The notes beneath the pieces were generated by a model, which had not been told where the DNA came from, searched no databases, and saw nothing but the letters and a program-made list of their open reading frames with translations. Shown here one piece after another: positions 9,996-18,230 of a stretch of 64,000 nt of DNA; position 1 is the first letter of the stretch, and each line of letters begins with the position of its first letter. Source of the stretch: Caballeronia sordidicola (GTDB taxonomy: Bacteria; Pseudomonadota; Gammaproteobacteria; Burkholderiales; Burkholderiaceae). The position numbers and the translations under genes are program-made. The DNA lies in NCBI RefSeq assembly GCF_001544455.2, contig NZ_FCOC02000001.1:496001-560000 (forward strand). The letters run 5' to 3'.

Positions 9996-10616
9996 ATGCC
10001 ATCGATCACGTATCCGTTTGTTTATCTCGCATCGCAAAGTCCACGGCGGCGCGAGTTGTTGCAGCAACTCGGCGTGAAATACGAACTGCTGCTGCCGCGC
10101 CCGGATGAAGACGCCGAAGCACTGGAAGCCGAGCGTCCTGGCGAAGCCGCCGATACCTATGTTCTTCGCGTTTGCGTGGCCAAGGCACATGCCGCGCGTG
10201 CTCGCCTTTTGGAAGGCAAGCATGTTCCTTCGCCCATTCTCGTCGCCGATACGACCGTCACGCTCGATGGCGACATCATGGGCAAGCCGGACGACGCCGG
10301 GCATGCCGTCGCAATGCTCGAACGTCTCTGCGGACGCGATCACGAAGTGCTGACGGCGCTCGCGGTGCTCAACGCAGAAGGCGAATTGCTCGAGCCGGTC
10401 CTGTCGCGTTCGCTCGTGCGTTTTGCGGCCGTCGAGCGTGCTGCACTGCAACGATACGCCGCCACCGGCGAACCCCTCGGAAAGGCCGGTGCATATGGCG
10501 TTCAGGGACGCGCGGCGGCGTTTATCGAACGGATTGAAGGGTCCTATTCGGGTATCATGGGCCTGCCTCTTTTCGAAACAGCCGCACTCCTGCGCGTGGC
10601 CCGCGTCGACTTCTAA
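9996..10616 (+). CDS. maf: Maf family nucleotide pyrophosphatase
   Basis: This 206-residue Maf/YhdE-type protein hydrolyses nucleoside triphosphates (dTTP/UTP or m7GTP, depending on subfamily) to monophosphates, a housecleaning role. The signature [13 protein letters not shown] is at residues 9-21, ADTTVTLDG near 83-91, and [11 protein letters not shown] near the C-terminus. The Arg-rich SPRRRELL loop fits the dTTP/UTP group, but I would not assign it firmly. It ends seven bases before rng, a pairing conserved in proteobacteria. Confidence 0.92.
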   Translation: MPSITYPFVYLASQSPRRRELLQQLGVKYELLLPRPDEDAEALEAERPGEAADTYVLRVCVAKAHAARARLLEGKHVPSPILVADTTVTLDGDIMGKPDDAGHAVAMLERLCGRDHEVLTALAVLNAEGELLEPVLSRSLVRFAAVERAALQRYAATGEPLGKAGAYGVQGRAAAFIERIEGSYSGIMGLPLFETAALLRVARVDF

Positions 10617-10623
10617 ACCGTCC

Positions 10624-12093
10624 ATGAACGAAGAAATCCTGATCAACGTCACACCGCAGGAAACCCGCGTTGCCCTCGTTCAGCAAGGCGCGGTGCAAGA
10701 GCTTCACGTCGAGCGCACCCTGTCGCGCGGGCGTGTTGGCAATGTGTATCTCGGCAAGGTCGTGCGCGTGCTGCCGGGCATGCAGTCAGCGTTTATCGAT
10801 ATCGGACTCGAGCGGGCTGCGTTCCTGCATGTGGCCGATATCTGGCATCCGCGCATTGCCGGCGAAACGCATTCGAGCGCGCCGCATATTCCTATCGAAA
10901 AAATCGTATTCGAAGGGCAGGCGCTGATGGTCCAGGTGGTGAAAGATCCTATCGGCACGAAGGGCGCGCGGCTTTCCACGCAGGTAAGCATCGCGGGACG
11001 CACGCTGGTTTATCTGCCGCAAGAACCACATATCGGGATTTCGCAGAAGATCGCGAGCGAAGCCGAGCGCGAGGCCATTCGTGCGCGGCTCACGGCGGTT
11101 TTGCCGGTGGACGAAAAAGGCGGCTATATAGTGCGCACGATTGCGGAAGATGCAACGAGCGAAGAACTCGCCGCCGATGTCGCGTATCTGCGCAAGACCT
11201 GGGCAACGATTGTCGCGCAGGCTCAGCGCGTGGCGCCGACTTCGTTGCTGCATCAGGATCTGAATCTGGCGCAGCGTGTATTGCGCGATTTCGTCAACGA
11301 TGAAACCTCGCGCATTCAAGTCGATTCGCGCGAGACTTATCAAATGCTTGCGGATTTCGCTGCCGAGTTCACGCCGGCTGTGGCTTCGCGCGTGCATCAC
11401 TATGCGGGCGAGCGGCCGCTTTACGATCTCTATAACATTGAAGCCGAGATTCAGCGGGCATTGTCACGGCGCGTGGACTTGAAGTCCGGCGGTTATCTGA
11501 TGATCGATCAGACTGAAGCCATGACGACTATCGATGTGAATACGGGCGGTTATGTGGGCGCCCGAAATTTCGACGACACCATCTTCAAAACCAATCTTGA
11601 AGCGGCTCATACGATTGCCCGGCAATTGCGGCTGAGGAATCTGGGCGGGATCATCATTATCGATTTCATCGATATGGAGAACGTCGAGCATCGTGATCAG
11701 GTTCTCGGTGAATTGAAAAAGGCGTTGTCGCGGGATCGGACGCGTGTGACGGTCAATGGATTTTCTCAGCTTGGCTTGGTCGAGATGACGCGAAAGCGCA
11801 CGCGCGAGTCGCTCGCGCATGTGTTGTGCGAGCCGTGTCCGACTTGCGATGGAAAGGGCCAGGTCAAGACGCCGCGAACGGTGTGTTATGACGTGCTGCG
11901 CGAGATCATGCGCGAGTCGCGGCAATTCAATCCGCGCGAGTTTCGCGTGGTGGCGTCGCAGCAAGTCATTGATCTGTTTCTGGAGGAAGAGTCACAGCAT
12001 CTGGCCATGCTGATGGACTTTATCGGCAAGCCGGTTTCGCTGCAGGTGGAGTCGAATCTGAGTCAGGAGCAATACGATATTGTATTGATGTAA
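10624..12093 (+). CDS. rng: Ribonuclease G
   Basis: This 489-residue endoribonuclease processes the 5' end of 16S rRNA and degrades some mRNAs. It has an N-terminal S1 domain (about residues 37-125), the catalytic DVNTGGYVG block around 300-310, and the zinc-link CxxC in LCEPCPTCDGKG near residue 400. It ends SQEQYDIVLM. This C-terminus is the target of the integrated element: the last codons fall in the left attachment core (12073-12092), so the present last three or four codons may be element-derived although the protein sequence is kept. A second copy of these codons (EQYDIVLM and stop) is found at the right end of the element. Confidence 0.96.
   Translation: MNEEILINVTPQETRVALVQQGAVQELHVERTLSRGRVGNVYLGKVVRVLPGMQSAFIDIGLERAAFLHVADIWHPRIAGETHSSAPHIPIEKIVFEGQALMVQVVKDPIGTKGARLSTQVSIAGRTLVYLPQEPHIGISQKIASEAEREAIRARLTAVLPVDEKGGYIVRTIAEDATSEELAADVAYLRKTWATIVAQAQRVAPTSLLHQDLNLAQRVLRDFVNDETSRIQVDSRETYQMLADFAAEFTPAVASRVHHYAGERPLYDLYNIEAEIQRALSRRVDLKSGGYLMIDQTEAMTTIDVNTGGYVGARNFDDTIFKTNLEAAHTIARQLRLRNLGGIIIIDFIDMENVEHRDQVLGELKKALSRDRTRVTVNGFSQLGLVEMTRKRTRESLAHVLCEPCPTCDGKGQVKTPRTVCYDVLREIMRESRQFNPREFRVVASQQVIDLFLEEESQHLAMLMDFIGKPVSLQVESNLSQEQYDIVLM
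12066..12092 (+). repeat. Left attachment site (attL) in the rng 3' end
   Basis: The core TACGATATTGTATTGATGTA at 12073-12092 matches 30212-30231 at 19 of 20 positions. Extending left to 12066 the match continues as GGA(G/A)CA(A/G), and all three mismatches are synonymous third-codon changes in the EQYDIVLM end of RNase G. Confidence 0.9.
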
Positions 12094-12150
12094 GTCAGGA
12101 TTGTTGACTGGTAAAGGACTTAGCTTAGTTTTTCGTGGTATTCCGCGTTT

Positions 12151-12173
12151 TAGCTACTAATCTAGCCACTAAT
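12151..12173 (+). repeat. Putative integrase arm-type sites, left end
   Basis: TAGCTACTAAT at 12151-12161 and TAGCCACTAAT at 12163-12173 are direct repeats about 60 bases inside the left core. The same 11-mer TAGCTACTAAT occurs at 30082-30092 near the right core, as expected for arm sites bound by the integrase N-terminal domain. The rest of 12094-12368 has no gene. Confidence 0.65.
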
Positions 12174-12368
12174 AATCGTAGTGATGCTTGGGTCAACAGT
12201 ATCAAAATTCAATTGGGCAAGCACCGTCATGGATCGAAGCATAGATGCCAACACGGCAATGGGACTGCTTTCAAAGCCACCACGCTGAATTCCGAGGGAT
12301 AATCCGACTACCTAGCCCTAAATAGGCCGTGACAGAAAACTGACCAGAGTCAAATACGCGAGGAAGCT

Positions 12369-13721
12369 GTGAACCTTAACGAAAAACTTACGAAATTAGA
12401 TTCTGTCAAAGCTGAAATTGATGCTCAACGGCCCATAAGCGCTGATCAAGAACAGAAGCTGATGCAAAAGTTTCGGCTTGACTGGAATTACCACTCCAAT
12501 GCGATCGAGGGCAACTCTTTATCGATCGGCGAAACGGCGGCGTTGATCAGCTACGGATTAACGGCAAAGGGAAAACCATTCAAGGATCATCTTGACATAT
12601 CCGGCCATGACACCGCATTGTCCGCATTGGTTGATTTAGTGCGTAATCAAGAGCCTCTGACTGAACATGTGATCAGAGGGCTTCACGAACTAATGCTCGG
12701 TGGGACGCACGATGTATCGACTGTTGACGATAAAGGCGGAAGAACCACAAGGACTATTAGAGCGGGTCAATATAAATCCAACCCAAACCATGTGCAGACC
12801 GAAGGGGGCATAGTTCGGCAGTTTGCATCTCCAACCGAAACACCTTTAATGATGGCAGACCTACTTGCTTGGTATAGGCAAGAGCTGGCCGAAAAAACGT
12901 TACACCCAGTTGTTTTCGCGGCGATGTTCCATCACCGATTTGTAGCCATTCACCCATTCGACGACGGTAATGGACGAATGGCCCGCATCATCATGAACAT
13001 AACTCTCATGCAGATGGGGTATTCGCCTGCGATTCTCAGAATCGAAGACCGCAACCCTTATATTTCCTCCCTAGTACAGGCCGATGCCGGCGAGCTTAGC
13101 TCGTTAATTGATCTAGTGGCAGACGCAACGCTGCGGTCAAGCGAACTGTTTGTAAAGGCTATTAATGGCGGAGCAATTGATGATTTGGGAGATTTCGACA
13201 AGCAACTTCTGTTACTTAGGCAATCTGTCTTGGACAACAATGAAGCCGAGTCGCCTGCAACTGCCGCCGAAATGCTAGCTGTTTGCGAAAATCTTTTGAT
13301 CCCAGCTTATCGACGTATCGAGCAACGACTTGAACATATTGCTCCAATGTTTGCATCGGCAGCTACCAACAGTATTGCAACTCTGCAAGACGGCACTAAT
13401 ATTGTCCAAAAAGACTTGGGGCAGCTAGCAGCGATTCTACCTGCCGCTGCGGCCGGAAGACCGTTTTTGCAAATGCAGTTGTTCTTCCAAGCCCGCGCGT
13501 TCGCAAAAAATGCAAAACAAGACTTCATGATTCAAGTTATGTGCAATTTTGGAAGAAATGATTTTGTCGTTACTTCTACATTGACTGGAATACAAACTGG
13601 GGAACATTTTAAGTCCGACTATGCAAGAGTATTTACGGCTGTCGATAGTGAACAGCTCGCGAAGTTAATACTGACTGATGTCTTGGCGTCTATCAACAAG
13701 ATCGTTCGCCCTAACAATTAG
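12369..13721 (+). CDS. Fic family protein
   Basis: This 450-residue Fic-domain protein probably transfers AMP or a similar moiety to a target protein. The catalytic motif is complete, HPFDDGNGRMAR at residues 195-206, and an N-terminal inhibitory helix SNAIEGN at 43-49 fits the self-inhibited class with the (S/T)xxxE(G/N) motif. The C-terminal 200 residues are of unknown role. It starts with GTG after GAGGAAGCT. It is the first gene inside the left end of the element and is read in the same direction as rng, but over 270 bases away. Such Fic genes are common mobile-element cargo; a toxin or regulatory role is inference. Confidence 0.88.
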   Translation: MNLNEKLTKLDSVKAEIDAQRPISADQEQKLMQKFRLDWNYHSNAIEGNSLSIGETAALISYGLTAKGKPFKDHLDISGHDTALSALVDLVRNQEPLTEHVIRGLHELMLGGTHDVSTVDDKGGRTTRTIRAGQYKSNPNHVQTEGGIVRQFASPTETPLMMADLLAWYRQELAEKTLHPVVFAAMFHHRFVAIHPFDDGNGRMARIIMNITLMQMGYSPAILRIEDRNPYISSLVQADAGELSSLIDLVADATLRSSELFVKAINGGAIDDLGDFDKQLLLLRQSVLDNNEAESPATAAEMLAVCENLLIPAYRRIEQRLEHIAPMFASAATNSIATLQDGTNIVQKDLGQLAAILPAAAAGRPFLQMQLFFQARAFAKNAKQDFMIQVMCNFGRNDFVVTSTLTGIQTGEHFKSDYARVFTAVDSEQLAKLILTDVLASINKIVRPNN

Positions 13722-13756
13722 CAGCTGCCTATTTGCGGATTAAACGTCGTGTGCAT

Positions 13757-14224
13757 TCAGTATCTTTCATCGTTTGCAGATTTGGTATTCATAAACCGCC
13801 GTAACTGCCAGCCGCGGATTTCTACAAGAGCATGCGCCCATTCGGTTGGCGAAAGGATGCGCCAGCCCGGCTCAGGCCGCGGCCACAATCTCTTTATACG
13901 AAAACTCGAAATGTCGGGCCAGTTTGGTCCAGTCGGGTTCGCGGAAGCTGAATGCGTATAGAGCGCGACATAAGCCGGGATGTCTGCGAGCTGAGCAAGT
14001 CGCAGGATAACCCCCGATGGTTTCTCTTGGTCAATGTCGCGCGCCACTTCAATCAGCGCCAACGGTAACTTCCCCGCATCGTCGTATTCGGTGAAAACAA
14101 CCGAATCGAGATCGACCATCGTCAAAGACTCCGCTTCGATAGCCGGCAAGTATCTGCGAATCGATGGTGCGCGGTGCCACATCCCATATGATCGGTCCCG
14201 CAGTTCATAGCGCTCAGTACGCAT
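13757..14224 (-). CDS. Unknown element-borne protein, 155 aa
   Basis: This 155-residue protein begins MRTERYELRDRSYGMWHRAPSIRRYL. It has no signal peptide or membrane segment. An acidic pair in SVVFTEYDDAGKLPLALIEVARD resembles the D-x(n)-E-x-(K/A) look of restriction-like folds, but this is too weak to name it. I have an impression of similar hypothetical proteins in Burkholderia and Xanthomonas prophages. The ATG follows a good AGGAG. It ends convergently to fic, 35 bases away. Confidence 0.75.
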   Translation of the reverse strand: MRTERYELRDRSYGMWHRAPSIRRYLPAIEAESLTMVDLDSVVFTEYDDAGKLPLALIEVARDIDQEKPSGVILRLAQLADIPAYVALYTHSASANPTGPNWPDISSFRIKRLWPRPEPGWRILSPTEWAHALVEIRGWQLRRFMNTKSANDERY

Positions 14225-14307
14225 GAGCGGCTCCTAGAAGGGCCGCAGCGCATTAGATGCCCACGGCAAAATGTTAAGTTGGTGGAAGCAAATCGCCGGC
14301 TCAGTTA

Positions 14308-14568
14308 CTAGTCGGCGCGCAACTTGAGTTTCTTTCCAAATCGCAAACTACTTTCGTCGCATCCGAGGCGCGCTGCATATAGTCCTCCCTGATGATGCGA
14401 GCATTGTGCAGTCCAGTCGCCGCTGAATAGCTCGTTTTGCCGAATCAGATCGACGTAAAGCAGCCAGTGCTAACCGTATAACTTTAGCGCGCGGTCATCA
14501 GGGACGACACGCTGGTCCTTTCCGGTCGGACTGCTCTGGGAAATTTGACTTACCCCGGCTTTACTCAT
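14308..14568 (-). pseudogene. Small reading frame interrupted by an amber codon
   Basis: From the ATG at 14568, which overlaps the stop of the upstream 145-aa gene (AAATGAGTAA), the frame encodes MSKAGVSQ... for 32 codons to a TAG at 14470-14472 and then continues open for 53 codons (HWLLYVDLIRQNELF...KKLKLRAD) to a second stop at 14308. The part past the TAG reads like protein (hydrophobic and charged alternation, no further stops). Either the gene is broken by one substitution, or only the 32-aa product is made. A 25-codon frame with a strong GGGAGG site overlaps it in another frame. I recognise no family. The remainder, 14225-14307, is empty. Confidence 0.4.
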
Positions 14569-14998
14569 TTCCTGAGTTCCTGAGCGCGAACTCCTTACCC
14601 ATCGACGCCAAATTACGCAACGAGGTGTTATCGCTTGCCAGATCGGCGATCACCCTGAAGATTTGCGCGATATGGCGAAAATCGTCTTTTGCACGCCGAG
14701 TAGCCGCCAACTGGAACAAGTAATCATCAACGCCTTTCTCGAACGCTTGGAGCGATTGTTCCGAGATAGCGTTAAATTCATCTTCGGTCACAAACCCGAG
14801 GCTGGCCGGCATCGCCTTCTCCTGCCATTCGAACCCGGCCTCGCGCCAAAAGCAGTCCAGCGTTTCGCGCTGAGTGAACGCAGCATAACCAGCAGATCGA
14901 GCCGCAGATAATATTTCGCTCATGTCCCGTCCAATGAGCGGTAGATCTGCTTCCGATACTCGGGGGCTGCCTACTGTGTTCACGATTTCGCTCCGCAT
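14561..14998 (-). CDS. Unknown element-borne protein, 145 aa
   Basis: This soluble, helix-rich 145-residue protein begins MRSEIVNTVGSPRVSEADLPLIGRDM and carries no signal peptide or obvious catalytic motif. Its ATG lies 19 bases inside the end of the upstream 112-aa gene, so translation is likely coupled, and its stop overlaps the start of the amber-interrupted frame. The three genes read as one small operon behind the Arc-operator region. Function is not recognised. Confidence 0.7.
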   Translation of the reverse strand: MRSEIVNTVGSPRVSEADLPLIGRDMSEILSAARSAGYAAFTQRETLDCFWREAGFEWQEKAMPASLGFVTEDEFNAISEQSLQAFEKGVDDYLFQLAATRRAKDDFRHIAQIFRVIADLASDNTSLRNLASMGKEFALRNSGNE

Positions 14999-15318
14999 GT
15001 TTCGTTACGTTCGATCTCTTCATCTAAGGCACCAATGGAGAAGTTCGTCAGCGCTACGACGGCTGCGTGAAAGCCGCCAATGATCATGGGTTCAAGGACA
15101 ACATCTTCGAAACTTTGTTTGGAGACGGTATTGGCTAAGATCACGCGATTGATTGCTTGGATGCCTTCCAGCGCATGCAAGACATTGTGAAACGTCGTCC
15201 CGTGAAGGGTGATATCGCCTTTGAAGCGATCGAACGTTTCGTTAAGCATGGCTAGGTTCTCGAACACTGGCTCGGCAGACGGTTGCTCAGTGGCTTTCAC
15301 GGCGGAAACGGATTTCAT
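14980..15318 (-). CDS. Unknown element-borne protein, 112 aa
   Basis: This 112-residue protein starts at MKSVSAVKATEQ, chosen because GAGGAGCGACCC precedes that ATG; the frame runs further back to 15369, across the operators, without another good site. It has a helical middle region (LAMLNETFDRFKGDITLHGTTFHNVLHALEG) and ends NETCGAKS. Proteins of this general look are found beside small regulators in Burkholderia prophages; DUF3077-like is a possibility I cannot confirm. It is divergent from the Arc-like gene and shares its control region. Confidence 0.7.
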   Translation of the reverse strand: MKSVSAVKATEQPSAEPVFENLAMLNETFDRFKGDITLHGTTFHNVLHALEGIQAINRVILANTVSKQSFEDVVLEPMIIGGFHAAVVALTNFSIGALDEEIERNETCGAKS

Positions 15319-15364
15319 GGGTCGCTCCTCAAAAAGGGGGTTTGCTCTGCTCACGGCGCAATAT

Positions 15365-15398
15365 AGCACCGTGCTTTATTGCATGCAAGCACCGTGCT
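15365..15398. promoter_or_regulatory. Paired operators for the Arc-like repressor
   Basis: Two identical near-palindromes AGCACCGTGCT occupy 15365-15375 and 15388-15398, with starts 23 bases apart (about two helical turns). They lie between the divergent 112-aa gene and the Arc-like gene, in the place of overlapping promoters. Short dyads in phased pairs are typical targets of ribbon-helix-helix repressors. Confidence 0.7.
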
Positions 15399-15414
15399 GC
15401 ATTAATATAAGGCC

Positions 15415-15669
15415 ATGGCTAGAGACGACCCCCAAATCAATTTACGAATTCCCGCTGATCTGAAGGATCGGCTTGACCGCGCATCGCTGAAGACCAAGCG
15501 TTCACTCACCGCTGAAGTCGTGGCGCGGTTAGAGGAGACATTCAGGGCGGGGAACGAAAAAGATGCTCCTCCAGCGATCGATACAAAGACGATGGATCTC
15601 TTTGCGGATCACGTGGCGGGAAAGGTGGTGAAAGCGCTGAACGAAATCGAGAAGAAGCGGACGAATTAA
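15415..15669 (+). CDS. Arc-type ribbon-helix-helix DNA-binding protein
   Basis: This 84-residue protein has the Arc/MetJ ribbon-helix-helix core INLRIPADLKDRLDRASLKTKRSLTAEVVARLE at about residues 8-40, where the beta strand (QINLRIP) contacts the operator. The C-terminal half is a charged helix that could form tetramers. The start ATG lies 16 bases after the second AGCACCGTGCT copy, so it very probably represses itself and the divergent small operon. It ends in a four-base overlap with the convergent HEPN gene. Confidence 0.85.
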   Translation: MARDDPQINLRIPADLKDRLDRASLKTKRSLTAEVVARLEETFRAGNEKDAPPAIDTKTMDLFADHVAGKVVKALNEIEKKRTN

Positions 15670-16964
15670 GCGGTGCCAGAATTCGTCGATCGCAACATGT
15701 TATGCATTTCGGCCCAAGTGCAGCGTAACAGCATCTCCGCCGCTGCCGCGCTAGCGGGCCTATGCGCCTTCATCAGCTTGCTTGCTCGCCCATGCACCAC
15801 GTCACCTCGATGACTATACATTCCTTTAAACGCTTGCCTCAAATTCATTCGCTCAGACTCAGTTCGTCCGAGCATATACGCATATCGATCGGCCAGTCGC
15901 TCAGTGACATCACGGCGCCCGCCGTCAACCCCAAGCAACGCTTCTAAGCCAATGCATCGCTGCAGAAAAGCGATGCTCTCGTTCGATGTAGCGGAAGAAT
16001 CGACGTACCACTCCATAGCCGCTCGTATCGGAATGGAATCGGGGGATTTAAGCGAAAGAAACTTGCTCGCAGTGGAAAAACTCAGCCTTACCGCTTGGTG
16101 GATATCTTCACCCGTAGTTGCTGCTCTTTTGTTAGCCGTTAGAAGGCTTTTCCCGGGTTTAGAATCCATAACTTCGAGAGGCTCCTTAAAGTACAGTTGC
16201 TGCAGGAAGTCATTAAGGTCATACGGTACAGAAACGCCGTGAACCTTATGCCCGGGGCCGCGTTGATCAACAACAAAGCTAGGAAACTGGCCCGCGGTGC
16301 TTCGCATATCCCAACGCCTAGGACTGTACCTTTGACCAAGCGTTCCGGTTGCAAGGCCGATGAAGACGAATTGCTTGATTATTGACAGGGCGTCGCTCAT
16401 GACGTTACCTTCTGGGTCGTCGCTTGCGAACCCACTACCTCTTACTTTGATAAACCGCGACACGCCTGTTCTATTTGATACAACTTCCTTGCCCAATGTC
16501 TTGAGCAGGCCATTAGATGGTTTCGCGCTTTCAACATAGGCGCGTAGTTCTTCGCTGAACGACCCGTCTATCAGCGTGATATGTTCAGTAATGGGTATTT
16601 CCGCTTGTTCAAGCCGCATTAAGCCACTGAGCGGAACAAACACATCGATGACTGAAGGAATAGCCTCCAACTCCTCCCGGATATTCTGAAATAATCGGTT
16701 ACTAGTAATGCCTTCGTCGAGGCAAGAGAGGTAGCCAACAAAATTCTCAGGGAAGCTAGTGGCTTCCTGAAAGGCAGTAGTCCAAAATATTTGCAAAAGG
16801 TCGCCATAGTCGATAAAGTCCTTCCATGGAGCAGCGTATAGGATTGCGGCCCGCAGTTTTTCAAAAGCATGCGGGTCTCGCACCTCAAAGAGACGAGTAG
16901 ATGAGAATTCGAGACTCTGTATCAGAGTATGCAGTGCCTCAAGCTGTTTTTTGTTTAAACGCAT
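15666..16964 (-). CDS. ApeA-like HEPN domain protein (candidate defence RNase)
   Basis: This 432-residue protein has a large unrecognised N-terminal region (about 1-300) and a C-terminal HEPN domain. The domain shows the arrangement of ApeA-like HEPNs: FLQRCIGLEALLG, then ERLADRYAYMLG, then FKGMYSHRGDVVHG with the Rx4H nuclease motif at R386 and H391. HEPN proteins of this type often cleave RNA in abortive anti-phage defence, which suits cargo on a satellite. The immediate neighbour upstream (70 bases) is a two-TM protein on the same strand. The role is inferred; the motif is seen. Confidence 0.75.
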   Translation of the reverse strand: MRLNKKQLEALHTLIQSLEFSSTRLFEVRDPHAFEKLRAAILYAAPWKDFIDYGDLLQIFWTTAFQEATSFPENFVGYLSCLDEGITSNRLFQNIREELEAIPSVIDVFVPLSGLMRLEQAEIPITEHITLIDGSFSEELRAYVESAKPSNGLLKTLGKEVVSNRTGVSRFIKVRGSGFASDDPEGNVMSDALSIIKQFVFIGLATGTLGQRYSPRRWDMRSTAGQFPSFVVDQRGPGHKVHGVSVPYDLNDFLQQLYFKEPLEVMDSKPGKSLLTANKRAATTGEDIHQAVRLSFSTASKFLSLKSPDSIPIRAAMEWYVDSSATSNESIAFLQRCIGLEALLGVDGGRRDVTERLADRYAYMLGRTESERMNLRQAFKGMYSHRGDVVHGRASKLMKAHRPASAAAAEMLLRCTWAEMHNMLRSTNSGTA

Positions 16965-17034
16965 TTGGTATTTGATCTTTCGGCTTCGTCAAGTCTGCAA
17001 ATGCCGCATATCAGAATTTGAGACGGTATCGTAG

Positions 17035-17754
17035 TCAAGCGATCGCCCGCAGAACGTTTTGGTGATCCCTTGCGATTACTTGTAGATGTGTTAGAACGTT
17101 TTTCCGAAGGACACCTTTTCCTGTCGATACGCACTCGGCCAGCATCTTCTTATTGAAGCTTGCGTCTTTCTCGTGCATCTTCAACTGCGGTCCAAGTTCA
17201 GGATGCTGCCATGGCCCGGCGATGAAAGCGTCAATAGCGTTTCCTAGGAGCACGAACTGAAGTCTCATGCTAAGTACAGAGGAGACGCCCTCAGGCGATC
17301 CGATGTCGTGCAGCGGCAACGCGTTCAACGCCGCAACTAGGTTATCCACTACTTTCCGATCGTAAACCGATAGGAGACCAAATCCGATGTCCTTCGCATC
17401 AAACGCTTTACGAACATCGACAGCGAAGTCGTTTGCAGATTGAACTATCGCCAACGCAAAGCGCTGTCTGGTGCGTTCTGAATGTTGCTGGGCGCTAAGA
17501 GCACTAGCGATCGAAGCGTCGCTTTGCTGTTGCCCGATGCGAAGCGCAATGAAGATCGCCACTATCGAACCTATCGCCTGGACCCATCCCGCTATTGCTT
17601 GGCTTCTCGACGGATCAATAAAGAATACTGTCACAACGATTATAAGTGAAGCCGGTATCACTACAATTTGCAGCCGTTGGTCGCCCACCAGACGCGAGCG
17701 AAATCGGTCCGCGACAGCAAATAATTTTTTTGAAGGAGGTTGCTGCGTTTTCAT
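17035..17754 (-). CDS. Two-TM membrane protein of unknown function
   Basis: This 239-residue protein has two adjacent hydrophobic segments, around residues 28-46 (VVIPASLIIVVTVFFI) and 53-74 (AIAGWVQAIGSIVAIFIALRIG), then a long charged helical region facing one side, probably the cytosol. This two-TM plus helical-domain plan occurs in several accessory proteins of unknown role. It lies 70 bases upstream of the HEPN gene on the same strand and may be co-transcribed with it. The ribosome binding site is weak. Confidence 0.65.
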   Translation of the reverse strand: MKTQQPPSKKLFAVADRFRSRLVGDQRLQIVVIPASLIIVVTVFFIDPSRSQAIAGWVQAIGSIVAIFIALRIGQQQSDASIASALSAQQHSERTRQRFALAIVQSANDFAVDVRKAFDAKDIGFGLLSVYDRKVVDNLVAALNALPLHDIGSPEGVSSVLSMRLQFVLLGNAIDAFIAGPWQHPELGPQLKMHEKDASFNKKMLAECVSTGKGVLRKNVLTHLQVIARDHQNVLRAIA

Positions 17755-17942
17755 GTTTAGTTACGGAGTTAAAAGTGGAAACCCGCCGCCAATGATCCGA
17801 GAGCGTTACATACTAGCGGCAATGCGACGGCGCTCATTCTAAGACGCAACCAACTAGATAGCTCATCATAAGCCCAGTTTGATCGGTTCGGCACGCTGGT
17901 ACGCTGCCCACCCACTAGCCGTAGGTCGCGACGTTCTAAACA

Positions 17943-18113
17943 ATGAAAATTACCGATGGCACACTGCGTGGTGATCGAGTCACGCCCGCGGTTAATTTAG
18001 ATGACTGCGACGCGCAACTGATGTTGCGTTATATCAGGTTCGATGGCGCTGTAATTGGTCACTTCAGAACGCATCTTGAGCGTGAAAACAATGATCTGGG
18101 AGCTTGCTCTTAA
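17943..18113 (+). CDS. Possible 56-aa protein in the gap before the J-domain gene
   Basis: In the 476-base gap 17755-18230 one small frame looks coding: MKITDGTLRGDRVTP...HLERENNDLGACS, 56 residues, ATG at 17943 and TAA at 18113. It is soluble, mixed in composition and free of low complexity. No clear ribosome binding site precedes it, which weakens the call. Nothing else in the gap looks like a gene. Confidence 0.3.
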   Translation: MKITDGTLRGDRVTPAVNLDDCDAQLMLRYIRFDGAVIGHFRTHLERENNDLGACS

Positions 18114-18230
18114 AGTTATGGACTATCCAGCCGATAACTACGGTTGGGAGCGGACCTTTAGCCTGTTAACCGTCTGGTATCGCCGCGCTGTTTCCGCGCG
18201 GCATCTTAAAGGCGCCCGCTAGGAGACGAT

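Noticed and set aside
12000..12120. Search for a tRNA as the integration target
   Set aside because: No tRNA fold is present at either boundary; the repeat lies in the rng 3' coding end.
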